From Hermatobates lingyangjiaoensis (lineage: Eukaryota; Arthropoda; Insecta; Hemiptera; Hermatobatidae), in assembly GCA_026182355.1 (NCBI GenBank), contig JAPFBL010000068.1:4419001-4483000 (forward strand): DNA of 64,000 bases. Direction: 5' to 3'. The notes under the pieces were generated by a model that had not been told where the DNA came from, ran no database searches, and was given only the letters and a program-made list of their open reading frames with translations. Both the position numbers and the translations under genes were made by a program. Positions 24,881 through 36,479 of the stretch are shown one piece after another. The first letter of the stretch is position 1; the number at the start of each line of letters is the position of its first letter.

Positions 24881-25052
24881 TCAAGCTGCCAATATGTATG
24901 GGCCGTAACTAAAATGAGTGCCTGTTGACGAGTGGAAGCCACCACTCTCTCGACCATCAACAGTCATGGACCACTTCTTCTCAAGACAATGAATCGAAAT
25001 ATTAAAGTTAGTTTTTCTTGGATTATCTCGAGTTGTTGCTCCATGTTTCGAC
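24881..25052 (-). CDS. Possible terminal coding exon, unknown family
   Basis: On the minus strand a strong acceptor (TTGATTTTATTTGCCCTTAG, AG at 25054-25053) precedes 172 bases. They read one completing base and then 56 codons and a TGA: SKHGATTRDNPRKTNFNISI followed by HCLEKKWSMTVDGRESGG and an end …SYGPYILAA. The composition is protein-like, unlike the surrounding AT-rich sequence, and the stop makes it a candidate last exon. No family is recognised. Another frame (MEQQLEIIQEKL…) is open for 26 codons, so the assignment is not unique. No other exon of the gene was found. Confidence 0.35.
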
Positions 25053-28000
25053 CTAAGGGCAAATAAAATCAAATTTAATCTTTTCAATACTATAAGACAT
25101 TAACTACGAATATATCCTGTCTTAAAAAAAAAAAAATACAAATTTTTAGCTTTTCTTTCTTTATGAAGGTTTGAAGTGGTAATTTTTTTTCAGAGGTGGC
25201 ATTAAAAAGTTTTTACCTGTCTTACATGTTTTTCACTTGCTATTGGTCACTTGTTTTAGTTATCCTAGAGCCACATATCCGGTGGATAATTTTTACATCA
25301 AATGTCCTTATTACATTTAACGACATACCAAATTTGCCTTGATATGATTAAAAAGGGATGAATATCGTAAACCTTCTAACAAATAGCTTTACGTCCTCTC
25401 CGAACGATAGCTTTTAAATACTTTTCGTCTTGTATATGATTAAGCTATGATTTTTAATGGGTACAAACTCCTGACTCTTGATTCCAATGCCAAGCACGTG
25501 AACACTTGTCTACAAGTGGCCTTGTGGTCATTTACCGATTGATGAAAAAATTACTTTCAATACCCCTTAACTTAATGAAAGACTTCAATAATGAGTTTCA
25601 AATAGTTGCTGTAAATAAGAGCCACCTGACCACTATGGCGGCTGCAGAACGCCTTGGAAAACAACAGTCTAAGAATTAAAAAAAGCTAAATATATATATA
25701 AATAATCTATAGAAAATGTTAAATAAATTGTATAGCTATTTTATTGTTATAGCTGTGCTATAACATTGTTATTTATGCAGATCAAGAGAATTAGTTTGGT
25801 TTCGTGAGATGGTGCCCCCAAATCGACCTCATTGAACATGGTCTAGACCAGGTGTTGGAATACTTTCAACAGTTTCAAAAAAACTACATGTATAAATTAA
25901 GAAGTAATTTTTATGTTTAAAATAAAACCATATTTTTTTAAAATGATATTTTCAATTATGGTTTGATAATAAAGCTTATTAGAAAAATATATTACCTAGT
26001 AAATTTTAATCCTGGTTTGGAGATTAACTATATTTCAGAGCAAACTGATATTTGTGGTTTACCTTATATTTTGTACCTATTAACACCTATTAAACGTATC
26101 TATAAATTTATTTTTGTGATATTACTTTATTCTTACTCTATATTTCATTTTTTGAACCATATAGAAATGAATTGTGAAATTAAATCTATTATATGAAAAA
26201 AATTATAGAATGAAATAAATACATATTCAACAAATAGTAATCTAGGTATAATCTTCTTACAAATATGGATGCAATAAGATACAAGGTAAACTTCAGTGAA
26301 CGCTCAATTTGCTCTGAGAAATATATCTCCGAAAACAGTCAATCCAGGACGGTAATTAAGGAGTTTAGATGGTATATTTCTCTGATAATATTCCCAATAA
26401 CCTTTGAACTATTTATATAATAGTATTATTTGACTATGTTTGATTATATGGTTGTTTTATGTTAGACACACTAATTTGTTATTGCCCAGTGAACTGAAAG
26501 CCAATATTAACACGTGCTCTATAATAGATTATTATAGATAGTTTAATAGATCATTCGCTGGCATGTTATTACATGTTAAGTGGAAATGATACTTTTAAAA
26601 TTTATAATTTCCCCCAAATAAGGCGATTGTGTGACTTTGTTTGGCGGGTCGGCCAAATGGCTCGTCGACAGTTCAACACTGGTCTAGGTCATTTCGCTCA
26701 AATGTCCCTAACGCATTACACTTAAACTGTTATGAAGTTTAAATCTTCTCTATACATATTTTATCTATTGAAATTAAATATGCTTGGTGCTATGCAAATT
26801 CAAATTTGTTTAATTTTTCAACTGAAAAAAAAAGGTATTTTAATAAATGATTTAGGTATTTTGTTAGCAAAAAAATACGCAGGAACCAAAAAAAAAAATT
26901 AAAAAAGTTGTTGTTTTGAAAAACGATAGTTGATATAATATAGTGTTAATCTAGGAAAATAATCAAAATAATATAATAAATATATTGACTTAGTGGTAAT
27001 TTTTTTTTATATACATTTAAGATAAAGTCGGTTTTTATATCACAGTGAAGGAAAAATCATCATTTAACTTAAAATATATGACTTCTTTGTCATTCAAAAG
27101 CAATTAGAGTCGATTATTAAATTGAAGTCCAACATTTTTATTTCTGCATTAAAGAAATTATAAAAAATCCACTACTCTTTTGAAAGGATTAGTGGCAACC
27201 AAACAAAGGGGATAATGCACTTATAATTAATATTGTCATATCGAAAAGTAGTTTGAATAAATTTTCTTTTATATACTATAGGATATCTAAATACTTGAAA
27301 TATTAAATATATTATTGTCGTTTTTTTTAAATATATGTAAATATATAAATTTCAATAAAAAGGACTCGTTCGTCAGATTAGAATAGACTTTAGTATACGT
27401 GGAAAGGAATACGGTTTACGATTGTCTAGGATCAGTATCAGAGAGCCTACATTTTCTGTGCAAAAAGAGAATTCTTAACATTTACTATAACACTACCCAC
27501 AAATAATCAAACTCAAAAATGGTATCTTAAAAAAAATTCAAAAATATCCTTTTGCAGTTAATATTTCAGCAGTTAAAATGAAAATGAAATGCTTGAACTG
27601 TCTGAATAATTTTGATGTTATTTCTGAATGTTTAAGTAATGGTGTTAACTTTTAATATGACTAGCCATAATTTGAAAGCCTATGGGGTAGTAGTATAGAA
27701 GAAGTACTAGAACAGTCATATTTGGCAGTTTTTTTACGAGTTTTTAAATAAATGAGAGCTTAATTTTTTTTTTCTCAACTTGAGGTTTCTTTCAGTAATA
27801 ATAATAATAAATTATTAAACACTTGAAAAGTAATCTGGCAGTAAAACAGATGCTTCAAGTATGTAACATGCTGATCGGAATCAAATTGATTTTGTTTTAT
27901 TATAACTTCTTTTTCAAATAGTGTAAAAAAAGAATATATGATTATTCAAATGTAACAGAATTTTAAAAAAAAGACGTCACATATGTCGTTGAATCCGGGA

Positions 28001-31000
28001 TAATACAAAAGAAAAAATTCAATAATTTTTATAAAATTCTTCTAACATATTTCGCTATGTTAAAACGAGGTGTTCTGTATGTACACTCTAAATACCAAAC
28101 GAGAAAACCACACACCAAATGACAAAGCAGCTACCGTTGTGTTCTTAATGGACTTATTCTCCTTATGATGGTGAATATGGAACTGCAGACGATTGAGTCT
28201 ACTGTTCTGTGTTTTCTCTGTACTATTGGTTATTGTCATTAAAATGGATTTATTTCATTTTGACTGTACAATCGGTGCACATATAACCGTGATTGGCTGA
28301 TATTTATTTTTTTCTAAATTGAAATAACTGAAATAAATGTCATCGAAATATATTTCATTTATAAATACAAAATTTAAGTTTATATTAAAATTTTCCTGAA
28401 CCTTCATAAGTTCATATATTTAGAAAATTGTAAATATGTTTTATGGATGTCCTGTTGAAAGTGTTATTAAAAAAGATTAAAAGCTATTTAAGAAGTGGTC
28501 CCAGCCAAAAACAGTTACAATTTTAATAATGCATGAACTAAAGGAAACCTACTTCCACAATGTACAAATTATAGGTATATCAAATAGTAGAGAAAACACT
28601 AACACAATCAGTTCTATATTTCTCTATCCATGTTCATGAGGAGAAGAAAATCCTCGCTGTTTGACCAAGTTTTATTTGTGTTTTCTCTTGTACTAATTTA
28701 TTTTCCTCTTAGTTCATTTTTTTTTTATACAATAATATCAATTTTATATTTTGAAGGACGAAAAAAACGATTCGAAGCGGACATGGCTACGGGTACAGAA
28801 ATAAACAAATAATTCCTTACAGTCACAAATGTGTAGTTTCAAGCCCATCAGAAGAAAACACTGGAGAACAGGTGGGAGAATCTCTTTTTCCCACTGTCAT
28901 GGTTGGGACCAAACATCTGAGACTGTATTTGTTTGTCTTTATTTGTACATCACACTGATATTAAACTATACATATACGACAAAAATATGAACACATGCTG
29001 TAATAAATCATTTAACTTGATTAATATTTCAAACATCAGTTTGCTAAGAATCGTAGCGTCGTTTAACTTTGGAAACCTTTGAGTAGGCTCATATTTAGTA
29101 ACTTAGAGCTTAACTCTTTTAAACCAAAAACATTAAAATTTGCACTTTTCCTTTTAGTGCTGTATTTTTTCTTTTACCATATATTTTAATTGTAATTTTG
29201 TATTTTTTTATCATTCTTATTATATGTTCAATTTATATTTATTTATTTTCCAAATTATTATTTCTCTTGCAGTAATTTGGGCAGCAGTGAACATTTTAAC
29301 GTTATAACATTTAGAACACCTCGCTTTGCAAAGTATTTTGATCTTTGCATACGGTTTTCTTCAAAACTCCTTTCGGTGTTGCTTTGTCTAGAGAGAAAGC
29401 ATCTCTCAAGCTTCATATTTCCTTCTGGATTTCTTCTAAAAAAAAATGCTGTTAGAACCATGGATTGTTTTGAATATTTATTTACTCTAATTTACATTCA
29501 TATATTTGTGTTTAGTTAATTTATTTTTTAGATTATTACTGAATTAATATTATTATTCCTTTTTACGTGTACATATAAATTTGAAATTCACTATAGACAC
29601 TTAAAAAAACTCATTAAATGTAAAACAGAACTTTTTTAAACAAAAACTGAAGCCTTTGGCCCAGTAAGAGATTTCTTAGAGCTATAATTGGGTGTAATTT
29701 TCTCTAACATTTTCTCTAAAGTTGCTAGTCAAAAGAGATGTAGATTTTGAGAAGTCTGTTCTATCTTATTGATATTCATATATATATATAACAATAGAAG
29801 ACAGAAAATCAAATCAAAAGGAAAACCGGAACTAATTATGACGTTGTCAGGAATAACCAAATGGGATATTGACAGAAATAGCAATACCTCGTAATGTGAC
29901 CATCCCAAAGTAACTTTTCATGTGGTCCTTCTGTTTCTTTTCATTTTTCAAACAAAGTATCATTTGAATAAGTGAGTGTTCGGTTTTACAGTTTGTTTTC
30001 CGATGATTAAGATTTCTCTACTTATTGTTTTTTTCTTACATATAAAATTATCGGTGTTGTTTTTTTCTTCGAACAATCTTACTTCATCACTGAGTTAAAA
30101 TTCTTCTTCTTAAAATGATCCTTTACCTATTACCCAGGCACCTTCCTCCTACGAACTGTCACAACCCTTAAAACTGCATCTTATCATAAATTTACTAAAA
30201 AATGTATTGTTTAAGAAAAATATTGTTAATAAAATTGTACAAAATGAAAGAAATTAGAAGTGTTGCTAATTGAATGTTGACTTTGTGAGGTGTTTTAGAT
30301 TGATTGCATGTTAATATAGCCTTCACCAAAAGGTTAATGTTTCTCGAATAAATATCAAGAATGCATCAAAGAGGTTTCTAACATGTAATTGAATTCATAT
30401 TGTAACTTTTTATATTAGAAAACGCACATGATTTGAATCAGTAAGTTAATATTTTTGTTATATAAAACACAGGTGAAGTATTAAAATGTAACGGAACTTA
30501 ATTTTCAATATATTACTTGTTAAAAACTGCTTGTCTTCAATTTGCCCAATCTTTTTGTATGCTTTGAGACCTATGATTTGCTTTAAAGATGACTAAGCTT
30601 TTTTCTTATGTGCAACCTGATTTGGCAACAATTATTGCACTGCAGTTCTCAGAATGAATGATGGAAGATTAAGGCACAAGATTTTTTAATAATAGCGTAA
30701 AAAAATTATATTTCTTAATAAAGAAGGTATTTGAACTTTTTTAATATAGTATGTTTTTTGACTGATTGCAACTAGAATAACTTTGAAAAAAAATGGAAAG
30801 ATATTAAAATCATCAGATTTGTTGAATTTTATATAACATGAATTCTAATTAGAAAGTAATTATTCCCATGCACAAAGCTCAATGGGACTCAGATTACATA
30901 ACCTCCAAGCTAAATATGATCACTATCGAATTGTAACTTAGTTAATTATACGCCATTAAATAAAAATGTGTATTAAAATTGATAATTGTTTAAAATTACT

Positions 31001-31486
31001 TTGGGAGTAGTGAAAAGTGCCTGTAAATATAGTTAAATAGGAACATACTAAAGAAATCATTAAAAAGAACACAGCAATAAGCATGTTTTTAGGTCGATGC
31101 AGATTGATAATTACCTTATTATTGTAATAGTTTCTGTGAGATAAGCTTAATAATTTTTAATAAAAGTGTACTAATGGCTCCTCTCAGAATCTTTCAATTA
31201 AAAATTGTCAAAATAGTTACATTTAATGTATTTTACAGAGTTTTATGTAAACCAATCAATCAAGTATTTTTGTTTTGTTTCTGGTCATTCTTAGTTGTCA
31301 GACCATTTGTCGAACCACTGCCTAATAACAAGAAACTGGATGGCCATTCACTTGATACAGGGATTCAGAAAGTGACCTGCTCTACGATCCCGTTTAATCT
31401 ACCCATTGCGGGCTGTGTGAAGACTGTACTACTCCACTACAATGTTGTTAGTGCTGCTGCAAGAAGTTGACCATTATGAAGTTTAC
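25053..31486. other. Long AT-rich stretch without recognised genes
   Basis: Intergenic or intronic DNA with many homopolymer runs. Open frames at 25963, 28630 and 29258-29519 are A/T-codon-rich and hydrophobic, without domains or good splice sites. A (TA)n spot at about 29779-29791 starts a stretch (29776-29900) that has the look of a MITE end but no partner. Confidence 0.45.
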
Positions 31487-31640
31487 CTGGCTCTATTCTC
31501 GGCTTGTTGTCAGGACTGGGCGTCCAAACAAGTATGTCTTGCAGGTGATTCGGCAGTAAGTTTGTACCAGCGAGTACCCTAAAGGTTACCGGGCTCTGTT
31601 CTTGGTTGGGAGTAGGCGTCGAGACAGTTACGAACACGGC
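31487..31640 (-). CDS. Probable internal coding exon, unknown family
   Basis: On the minus strand the acceptor TCTAAAACTTCTTACAG (AG at 31642-31641) and the donor CCAG|GTAAAC (GT at 31486-31485) enclose 154 bases that are open in one frame: 51 codons plus one base. The peptide begins AVFVTVSTPTPNQEQSPVTF and continues RVLAGTNLLPNHLQDILVW and TPSPDNKPRIEP. Short beta-strand-like stretches alternating with P/T/N/Q-rich turns suggest an extracellular or luminal domain, but I recognise no family. Codon usage is less AT-biased than the flanks. The SINE at 31914-32196 lies upstream in the presumed intron. Partner exons were not found in the window. Confidence 0.5.
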
Positions 31641-31903
31641 CTGTAAGAAGTTTTAGAGTTACTCCAGATTAACTAAACTGGATTCATCTAGTTATTTTTA
31701 GTTCGTATTGTTTGTAAAAAAGCCTTCATTAAGATTTAAACTATAAGATTAACTTTATATTTTCATAAGAGATAATTTTGTATTTATAATACCTTCATTT
31801 CACTAAAGTAATAATGATATACTTAGATTGTTAGTAAATAATTCATATTATTTCTGTTTAAATTTATGTATACATCAAATATCGAAAATTGACGGCAATG
31901 ACT

Positions 31904-32206
31904 TTGTCAGTGGCCGGGGGCCAGGTTAGCCCAGTGGCACCTTCCGCCTCAGGATTGGTAGATCCGAGATTCAATACCCACTATGGTCCTCGATTAATTC
32001 ACTTGAGAGGTGAATAAATCTGAGCACATTGCTCCTTGGAGAAGCATTAAGTCGTCGGTGCCGAGCCCTTACGATGAAAAGTACTAGTTAGAGCTCCCAA
32101 TGTAGAATGTTCATTGTGTGGTACCAGAAAGGGTCAATGTTCGGGCAAGGTGTGTGTTATTATGGGACTCCCTCTGCAACCTCACCTAAGCTAACCTTGT
32201 CAGTGG
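31904..32206 (+). mobile_element. tRNA-derived SINE with 10-bp target-site duplication
   Basis: The element body is 31914-32196. It has an RNA polymerase III A box TAGCCCAGTGG (31927-31937, a perfect TRGCNNAGYGG) and a B-box-like GAGATTCAATACC (31966-31978), the spacing of a tRNA-type internal promoter. The body then continues to a CACCTAAGCTAACC tail. It is bounded by the direct repeat TTGTCAGTGG at 31904-31913 and 32197-32206, the signature of LINE-mediated retroposition. It has no coding capacity. The intact target duplication suggests a fairly recent insertion. Confidence 0.85.
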
Positions 32207-33377
32207 TTATTCAGAAGGTTGTGTGGTCCTTGGTGATTCTTTGGAGATGACAAGCAGCTCTCTCGTTTAGAGGTAATATTAGGTCTAAAAAACCAGCCCA
32301 ACCCAACCCAGGCTCACAATATTGGAGTTTATTCTCCACCAACCGAGCAAATCTCGGTCATCTGTTTTGTTCAAATTATTTATTTTATAACAAGTATTCC
32401 TTATTTTAATATCTATAAATCGTTTTATTAACCATAATATATAGATATATATTTATTAAAAAAAATTAGAGAGAGAGAGAGAGCGGGATCGGCCTCAGAC
32501 TTGGTCTCGGGCTAAATCTAGCCTCTACCTCCTTTTCCCAGTGTTGTCAATCTTGTTGCATCCCTCCCTCATATAATTCATTTATGCTGTATAATAAATA
32601 ATAAATGACATCAAATAAGATCAAATATCATAGTGGATAGAAAACAATTGTTCACATTGGGTGTCTGTTCTGAGGCATCCTGTATATCGTGGTTTCTCAA
32701 AGTCTCATATGATACAACAAAGGAAGGAAAATAAACGTCCTAATCCTACTACTACCACGTTTACTAAACTAAGCAAGTGTTTTTTGATCGCCGTGTAGTA
32801 TATGTCATGAGAATAACAAGAGAAATCATTTGTTTATTCACAGTTACAAGAAGGGGTAGTCATTAATTAAAAGAAACTATATTTATGTAAGATAGCTATA
32901 AACATTCTTATTTTATTCTCACAAAACTTACAACTTACAAATAGAAATAGTGCAGTAGCTCTATACGCAAACATATCTAGAAAAGCGAAGGGATGCGTAA
33001 ACACTTTGATGTTTTTAGTTTTTGAAAAAAAAATACATTTCACTCAACAACTTCACTATTAAAAATAGAGACTTGACACAAGTAGAACTAACACAAAAAA
33101 ATAAATAATATTTATATATAATTATTATGTAGAAAATTTACTAAGAAATTGAGGTCTCTTGAGGATGGAAATGTAATAAAACTGATCCAGCGACGGCAGA
33201 TATACAAGGTATGTTGGTTTCTTATTCCAATAAATCATCGAATATTCTCTATGGTTCTAACATTTTTTAATATTATTGTTGCCAAAAATATTCTTTTGAT
33301 ATTTTATAGACGAATATTTAAAAATCAAAGGTTCTAAAGATTCCTATAATTTATATACCATATATATATATATATAT
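32207..33377. other. Non-coding DNA with short (GA)n
   Basis: (GA)n at about 32468-32483 leads into GCGGGATCGGCCTCAG. A tail-like ACCAGCCCAACCCAACCCAGG lies at about 32290. No exon recognised. (TA)n at 33361-33378 borders the next element. Confidence 0.45.
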
Positions 33378-33605
33378 AAAGATTTCACATAAACACGTGA
33401 AATAACAATCAATGATCAAACCACAATATGCAATGGAAAAACAAGACTAAGATCTTTCAACCGTAACTAGCGGTCTTCGACAGAGTCAAAAACCAACTTG
33501 ACAGAGATAAAAATCCAATTGGGTTTTTGTCTCTGACGAAGACAGCTTGTTACGGTTGAAAGATCTTAGTCTTGTTTTCCAATTTCATATTGTGGTTTGA
33601 TCATT
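33378..33605. repeat. Palindromic MITE, family D (full)
   Basis: Arms 33411-33467 and 33549-33605 are inverted copies (AATGATCAAACCACAATATG… / …CATATTGTGGTTTGATCATT) and include TAAGATCTTTCAACCGTAAC / GTTACGGTTGAAAGATCTTA. An outer end with TTCACATAAACACGTGAAAT follows (TA)n on the left. A second, inner inverted pair is GAGTCAAAAACCAA / TTGGGTTTTTGTCTC. Half copies lie at 18725-18900 and about 12475-12560. Confidence 0.85.
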
Positions 33606-33609
33606 AATT

Positions 33610-34510
33610 TGTTCTTAAAGTTGAAAAAATTTAACAAAGTTGACTAGTACTACTTTTTTCAGACATATCGCACTTATAGGACACTTGTAAAAAAGTTGAA
33701 AAAAAGTAACAAATTAGACTAGTTACTACAGTTGTAAATCATAGTGCAGTTTGAGTACACGTGTACAAAAAGTTGACAAAATTTACCAAAGTTGAATAGT
33801 TACAACCTGTCATCAATCAATCGAATTTTTCTTAGATTAGCTAGTACATTTTTTCAATCATATCGCACATTTAGTAGACTTTTACATAATGTTGTCAAAA
33901 TGTAACATATTTGACTAGTTACTACCATTTTTCAATCATTGCGCAGTTTGAGTACACTTGTACAAGAAGTTGAAAAAATTTACCAAAGTTTACTAGTTTC
34001 TACTTTTTCAGACATATCGCACTTTTAGTACACTTGTACAAAAAAATGTAACAAATTTGACTGGTTACTACTGTTGTAAATCATAGCGCAATTTGAGTAC
34101 ACGTGTACAAAAAGTTGATAAATTTACCAAAGTTGACTAGTTCCAACCTGTCTTCAATGATATCACACCTTTAGTACATTTTTACATAAAGTTGAAAAAA
34201 AATAACAAAGTTGACTAGTTACCATTTTTTAACTAAATTACCATTTTTCAATCATAGCCCAGTTTGAGTACACTTGTACTAAAAGTTAAAAATATGAAAC
34301 AATGTTGACTAGTTACTACTTTTTTTCAATCATATCGCACTTCTAGTACACTTGTAAAAAAAGTTGAAAAATGTAACATCTATGACTAGTACTACCTGTT
34401 TTCAAACATATCTCACTTTTAGTACACTTGTACAGGATATTGAAATAATGTAACAAAGTTGACTAGTTACTACCTGATTTCAATCATATCTCACATTTAG
34501 TACTGTTGAA
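33610..34510. repeat. Minisatellite, about 76-bp unit, about 12 units
   Basis: A tandem array built from units of the form GTTGAAAAAATGTAACAAAG, TTGACTAGTTACTACT, TTCAATCATATCGCAC, TTTTAGTACACTTGTACA. The GACTAGT anchors (or variants) fall at about 33643, 33718, 33795, 33840, 33914, 33992, 34060, 34135, 34214, 34308, 34384 and 34462. That gives mostly 73-79-base spacing with one shortened unit and one of about 94. Units are diverged, so this is not a recent expansion. It directly abuts the family D MITE; the first unit follows its right end. Confidence 0.9.
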
Positions 34511-35946
34511 TCAACATTATTACTTTTCTACATATTATTTGATTATCTAAGGTTTTTTTGAAAATGCTATGATTGTTTAACATTGAAATCACTATTGTAA
34601 ATAACGTAATTCAATTATCTTTCCACAAATTTGGAATGTTTATGGTTTATAAGTTGTGCTACCTATGAATTGCACGATTGAACGGAATGGACAATTTGGT
34701 TTATGTAATTTATCTACCTCATACATTCATGGAACTTATGGAGTTCATATATTTATGACAGTTAAATAAGCATATTTTACATTAAGTTGCAGGCTGTAAT
34801 TAATTTGACAAGTATCGTGCATGGACTGAGAGATGTTTTTAAACATCAGTCTCTATTACCCACACTGTGGCCAGATCAATTATTATAAAGTTCAGTTTAA
34901 AAAAAACCTTAAAGTAGCATATTGACTTTTGTTTGATGCAACAGTTACTGCTCAAAAACTATATACAATACATGCTTACTTAAAATATATTATTAAGGTT
35001 TAGCTCATTAAGATCTCAGTAGTCATTGAGTTGAAATTCCTTGATGTTCGGTTGTGTATATTTCACGTTTAACAGGTGATATCAGTTAATCAACTGTTTT
35101 TCATTTCTTCTCATTATAAGTTTAATCTGAATGCCTCTAATGTTTTTGATAAGTAAAATTAAACCATCTTTTTTTCTTAATACAATTAAAAAAAATTGTA
35201 TTTATGTTCAAAGAACAAAAACTCTTTGTTCAAATAGAACAAAATTCTTGAAAAAAAAAAGCAGGTCAAGAACAGGTAGGAGAACCTTATGTACTGACCT
35301 CTGATACAAAAGAACTTTTTAAAGTCTGATTTACAAGAAGAAAGTTCTAAAATGTGACCTGTCTCAAGTTCTAGATTTTGTGTTAGTAACTGTTACATAT
35401 AAGCTCATGGAGTTAATAGTTCATTCTCTGCATATCGTATAAAACAAAATGGCAGCAATAGAAAAGCCCTTTGCCAGTTTTTATCAACATTAAAAACTGT
35501 ATGACAGTGGATAATAAAAAAACAATTGAATTAGATTAACTACTAGAACGCCAACTAAACTTGAAATTGGCTTAAATCGTTATAATACTTGAGCATTAAG
35601 TACAATCAATATTTGATAGTGTCACTAATGCGGGATGACTCAAGGGGCTGCACATTCTTTCACTTGCACTGTGATCATGTACTCCTTGGCATTTCCTTGA
35701 CTTTCTTTATCTCTGATTTATATAGTTTGCATTTAACTTGTAGCGAATAATTATGCTTTTTTCATTCATAAAAAGAGAAGAGTCTGATGTGTTGTTACCA
35801 TGTCAAATATAAAATTAAATAAGACTATAATAAAGTAAACAATAGAAAATACTTTTAAATTAGTGAAATTTGAAATGTTGAAGCTATAGGATGATCATTG
35901 AAGTGAACAGGTAGTGTTGTTAAGCAAAGTGGATGCTGTGGAAAGT
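34511..35946. other. AT-rich non-coding DNA
   Basis: No recognised exon or repeat. Confidence 0.4.
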
Positions 35947-36141
35947 ATGAGCTCGCGGCATGTCTTGTGCCTTGTTTGTGGCGAAATCCTGCCCTACCAG
36001 AGAGACACGACGAAGCCGTTGATTGCGCACCTCCGAGACGAACACCCCTACGTGCACATGGCCCGTCTCCCCGCCCACCCTGGCGGTGACCAGCCGGTCC
36101 GCTCCGCCAGCAATGTCAGCCCCATTTCAACCTTTTTCTAA
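35947..36141 (+). CDS. Small zinc-finger (C2H2/BED-like) ORF or terminal exon
   Basis: The ORF runs from the ATG at 35947 to the TAA at 36139-36141, 64 codons; the same frame is open upstream to about 35914, following an AG (GAACAG|GTAG). The sequence starts MSSRHVLCLVCGEILPYQRD and has CLVC at residues 8-11 and H28-x4-H33 (HLRDEH): a C-x2-C-x16-H-x4-H arrangement, as in C2H2 or BED-type zinc fingers. The tail is Pro/Gly/Arg-rich (HMARLPAHPGGDQP). Its GC content is far above its flanks, which supports real coding use. A poly(A) signal AATAAA lies at 36287-36292, so it could be a terminal exon or an intronless small gene. Possible internal donors are weak. It shares strand with the LITAF exons 22 kb away; linkage is only a hypothesis. 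A transposon origin cannot be excluded. Confidence 0.5.
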   Translation: MSSRHVLCLVCGEILPYQRDTTKPLIAHLRDEHPYVHMARLPAHPGGDQPVRSASNVSPISTFF

Positions 36142-36286
36142 AATAACTAGCTCTAGGGATTACACCACCTATCAACTCGAGAAAAGTTCAAGGACTTTTC
36201 GAGGGTTGATGGAATTTTAAAAAGGTTTTCTCAAATTACAGCTTCAACAATTGCTTGTATGTTCAGTACAAGTATTTCTATGTTCT

Positions 36287-36292
36287 AATAAA
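36287..36292 (+). promoter_or_regulatory. Polyadenylation signal AATAAA
   Basis: AATAAA about 145 bases after the stop of the zinc-finger ORF. In AT-rich DNA such hexamers are common, so the link is by position only. Confidence 0.35.
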
Positions 36293-36479
36293 CTTCTACA
36301 TAAGCAACCAACAACACTCCGTTCTATTAAACAAACTTTTAATCACAAATTGAAAAATCTGGATCAAATGAGTTATAAACAAACACTTTTTTAAAATTTT
36401 CTACTATTATCTCAGTAGCTACATTGTAGCCACACATTACACTCTCTTCTGAAGATCATTTAGAGGTAGAAAGATAGTC

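Noticed and set aside
26900..27000. Possible exon or promoter signals in 25-31 kb
   Set aside because: Only TATA-like and poly(A)-like strings expected by chance in AT-rich DNA; nothing coherent.
31174..31470. Plus-strand ORF of 98 codons
   Set aside because: No domain or splice logic. It ends just short of the minus-strand exon at 31487-31640 and only its second half is GC-richer; not credible as a gene.
31914..32000. A true tRNA gene
   Set aside because: A and B boxes are present but no cloverleaf can be drawn (no acceptor-stem pairing). The body continues as a SINE flanked by a target duplication.
33610..34510. CRISPR-like array of repeats and spacers
   Set aside because: The units are contiguous diverged tandem repeats without unique spacers, in a eukaryotic genome.
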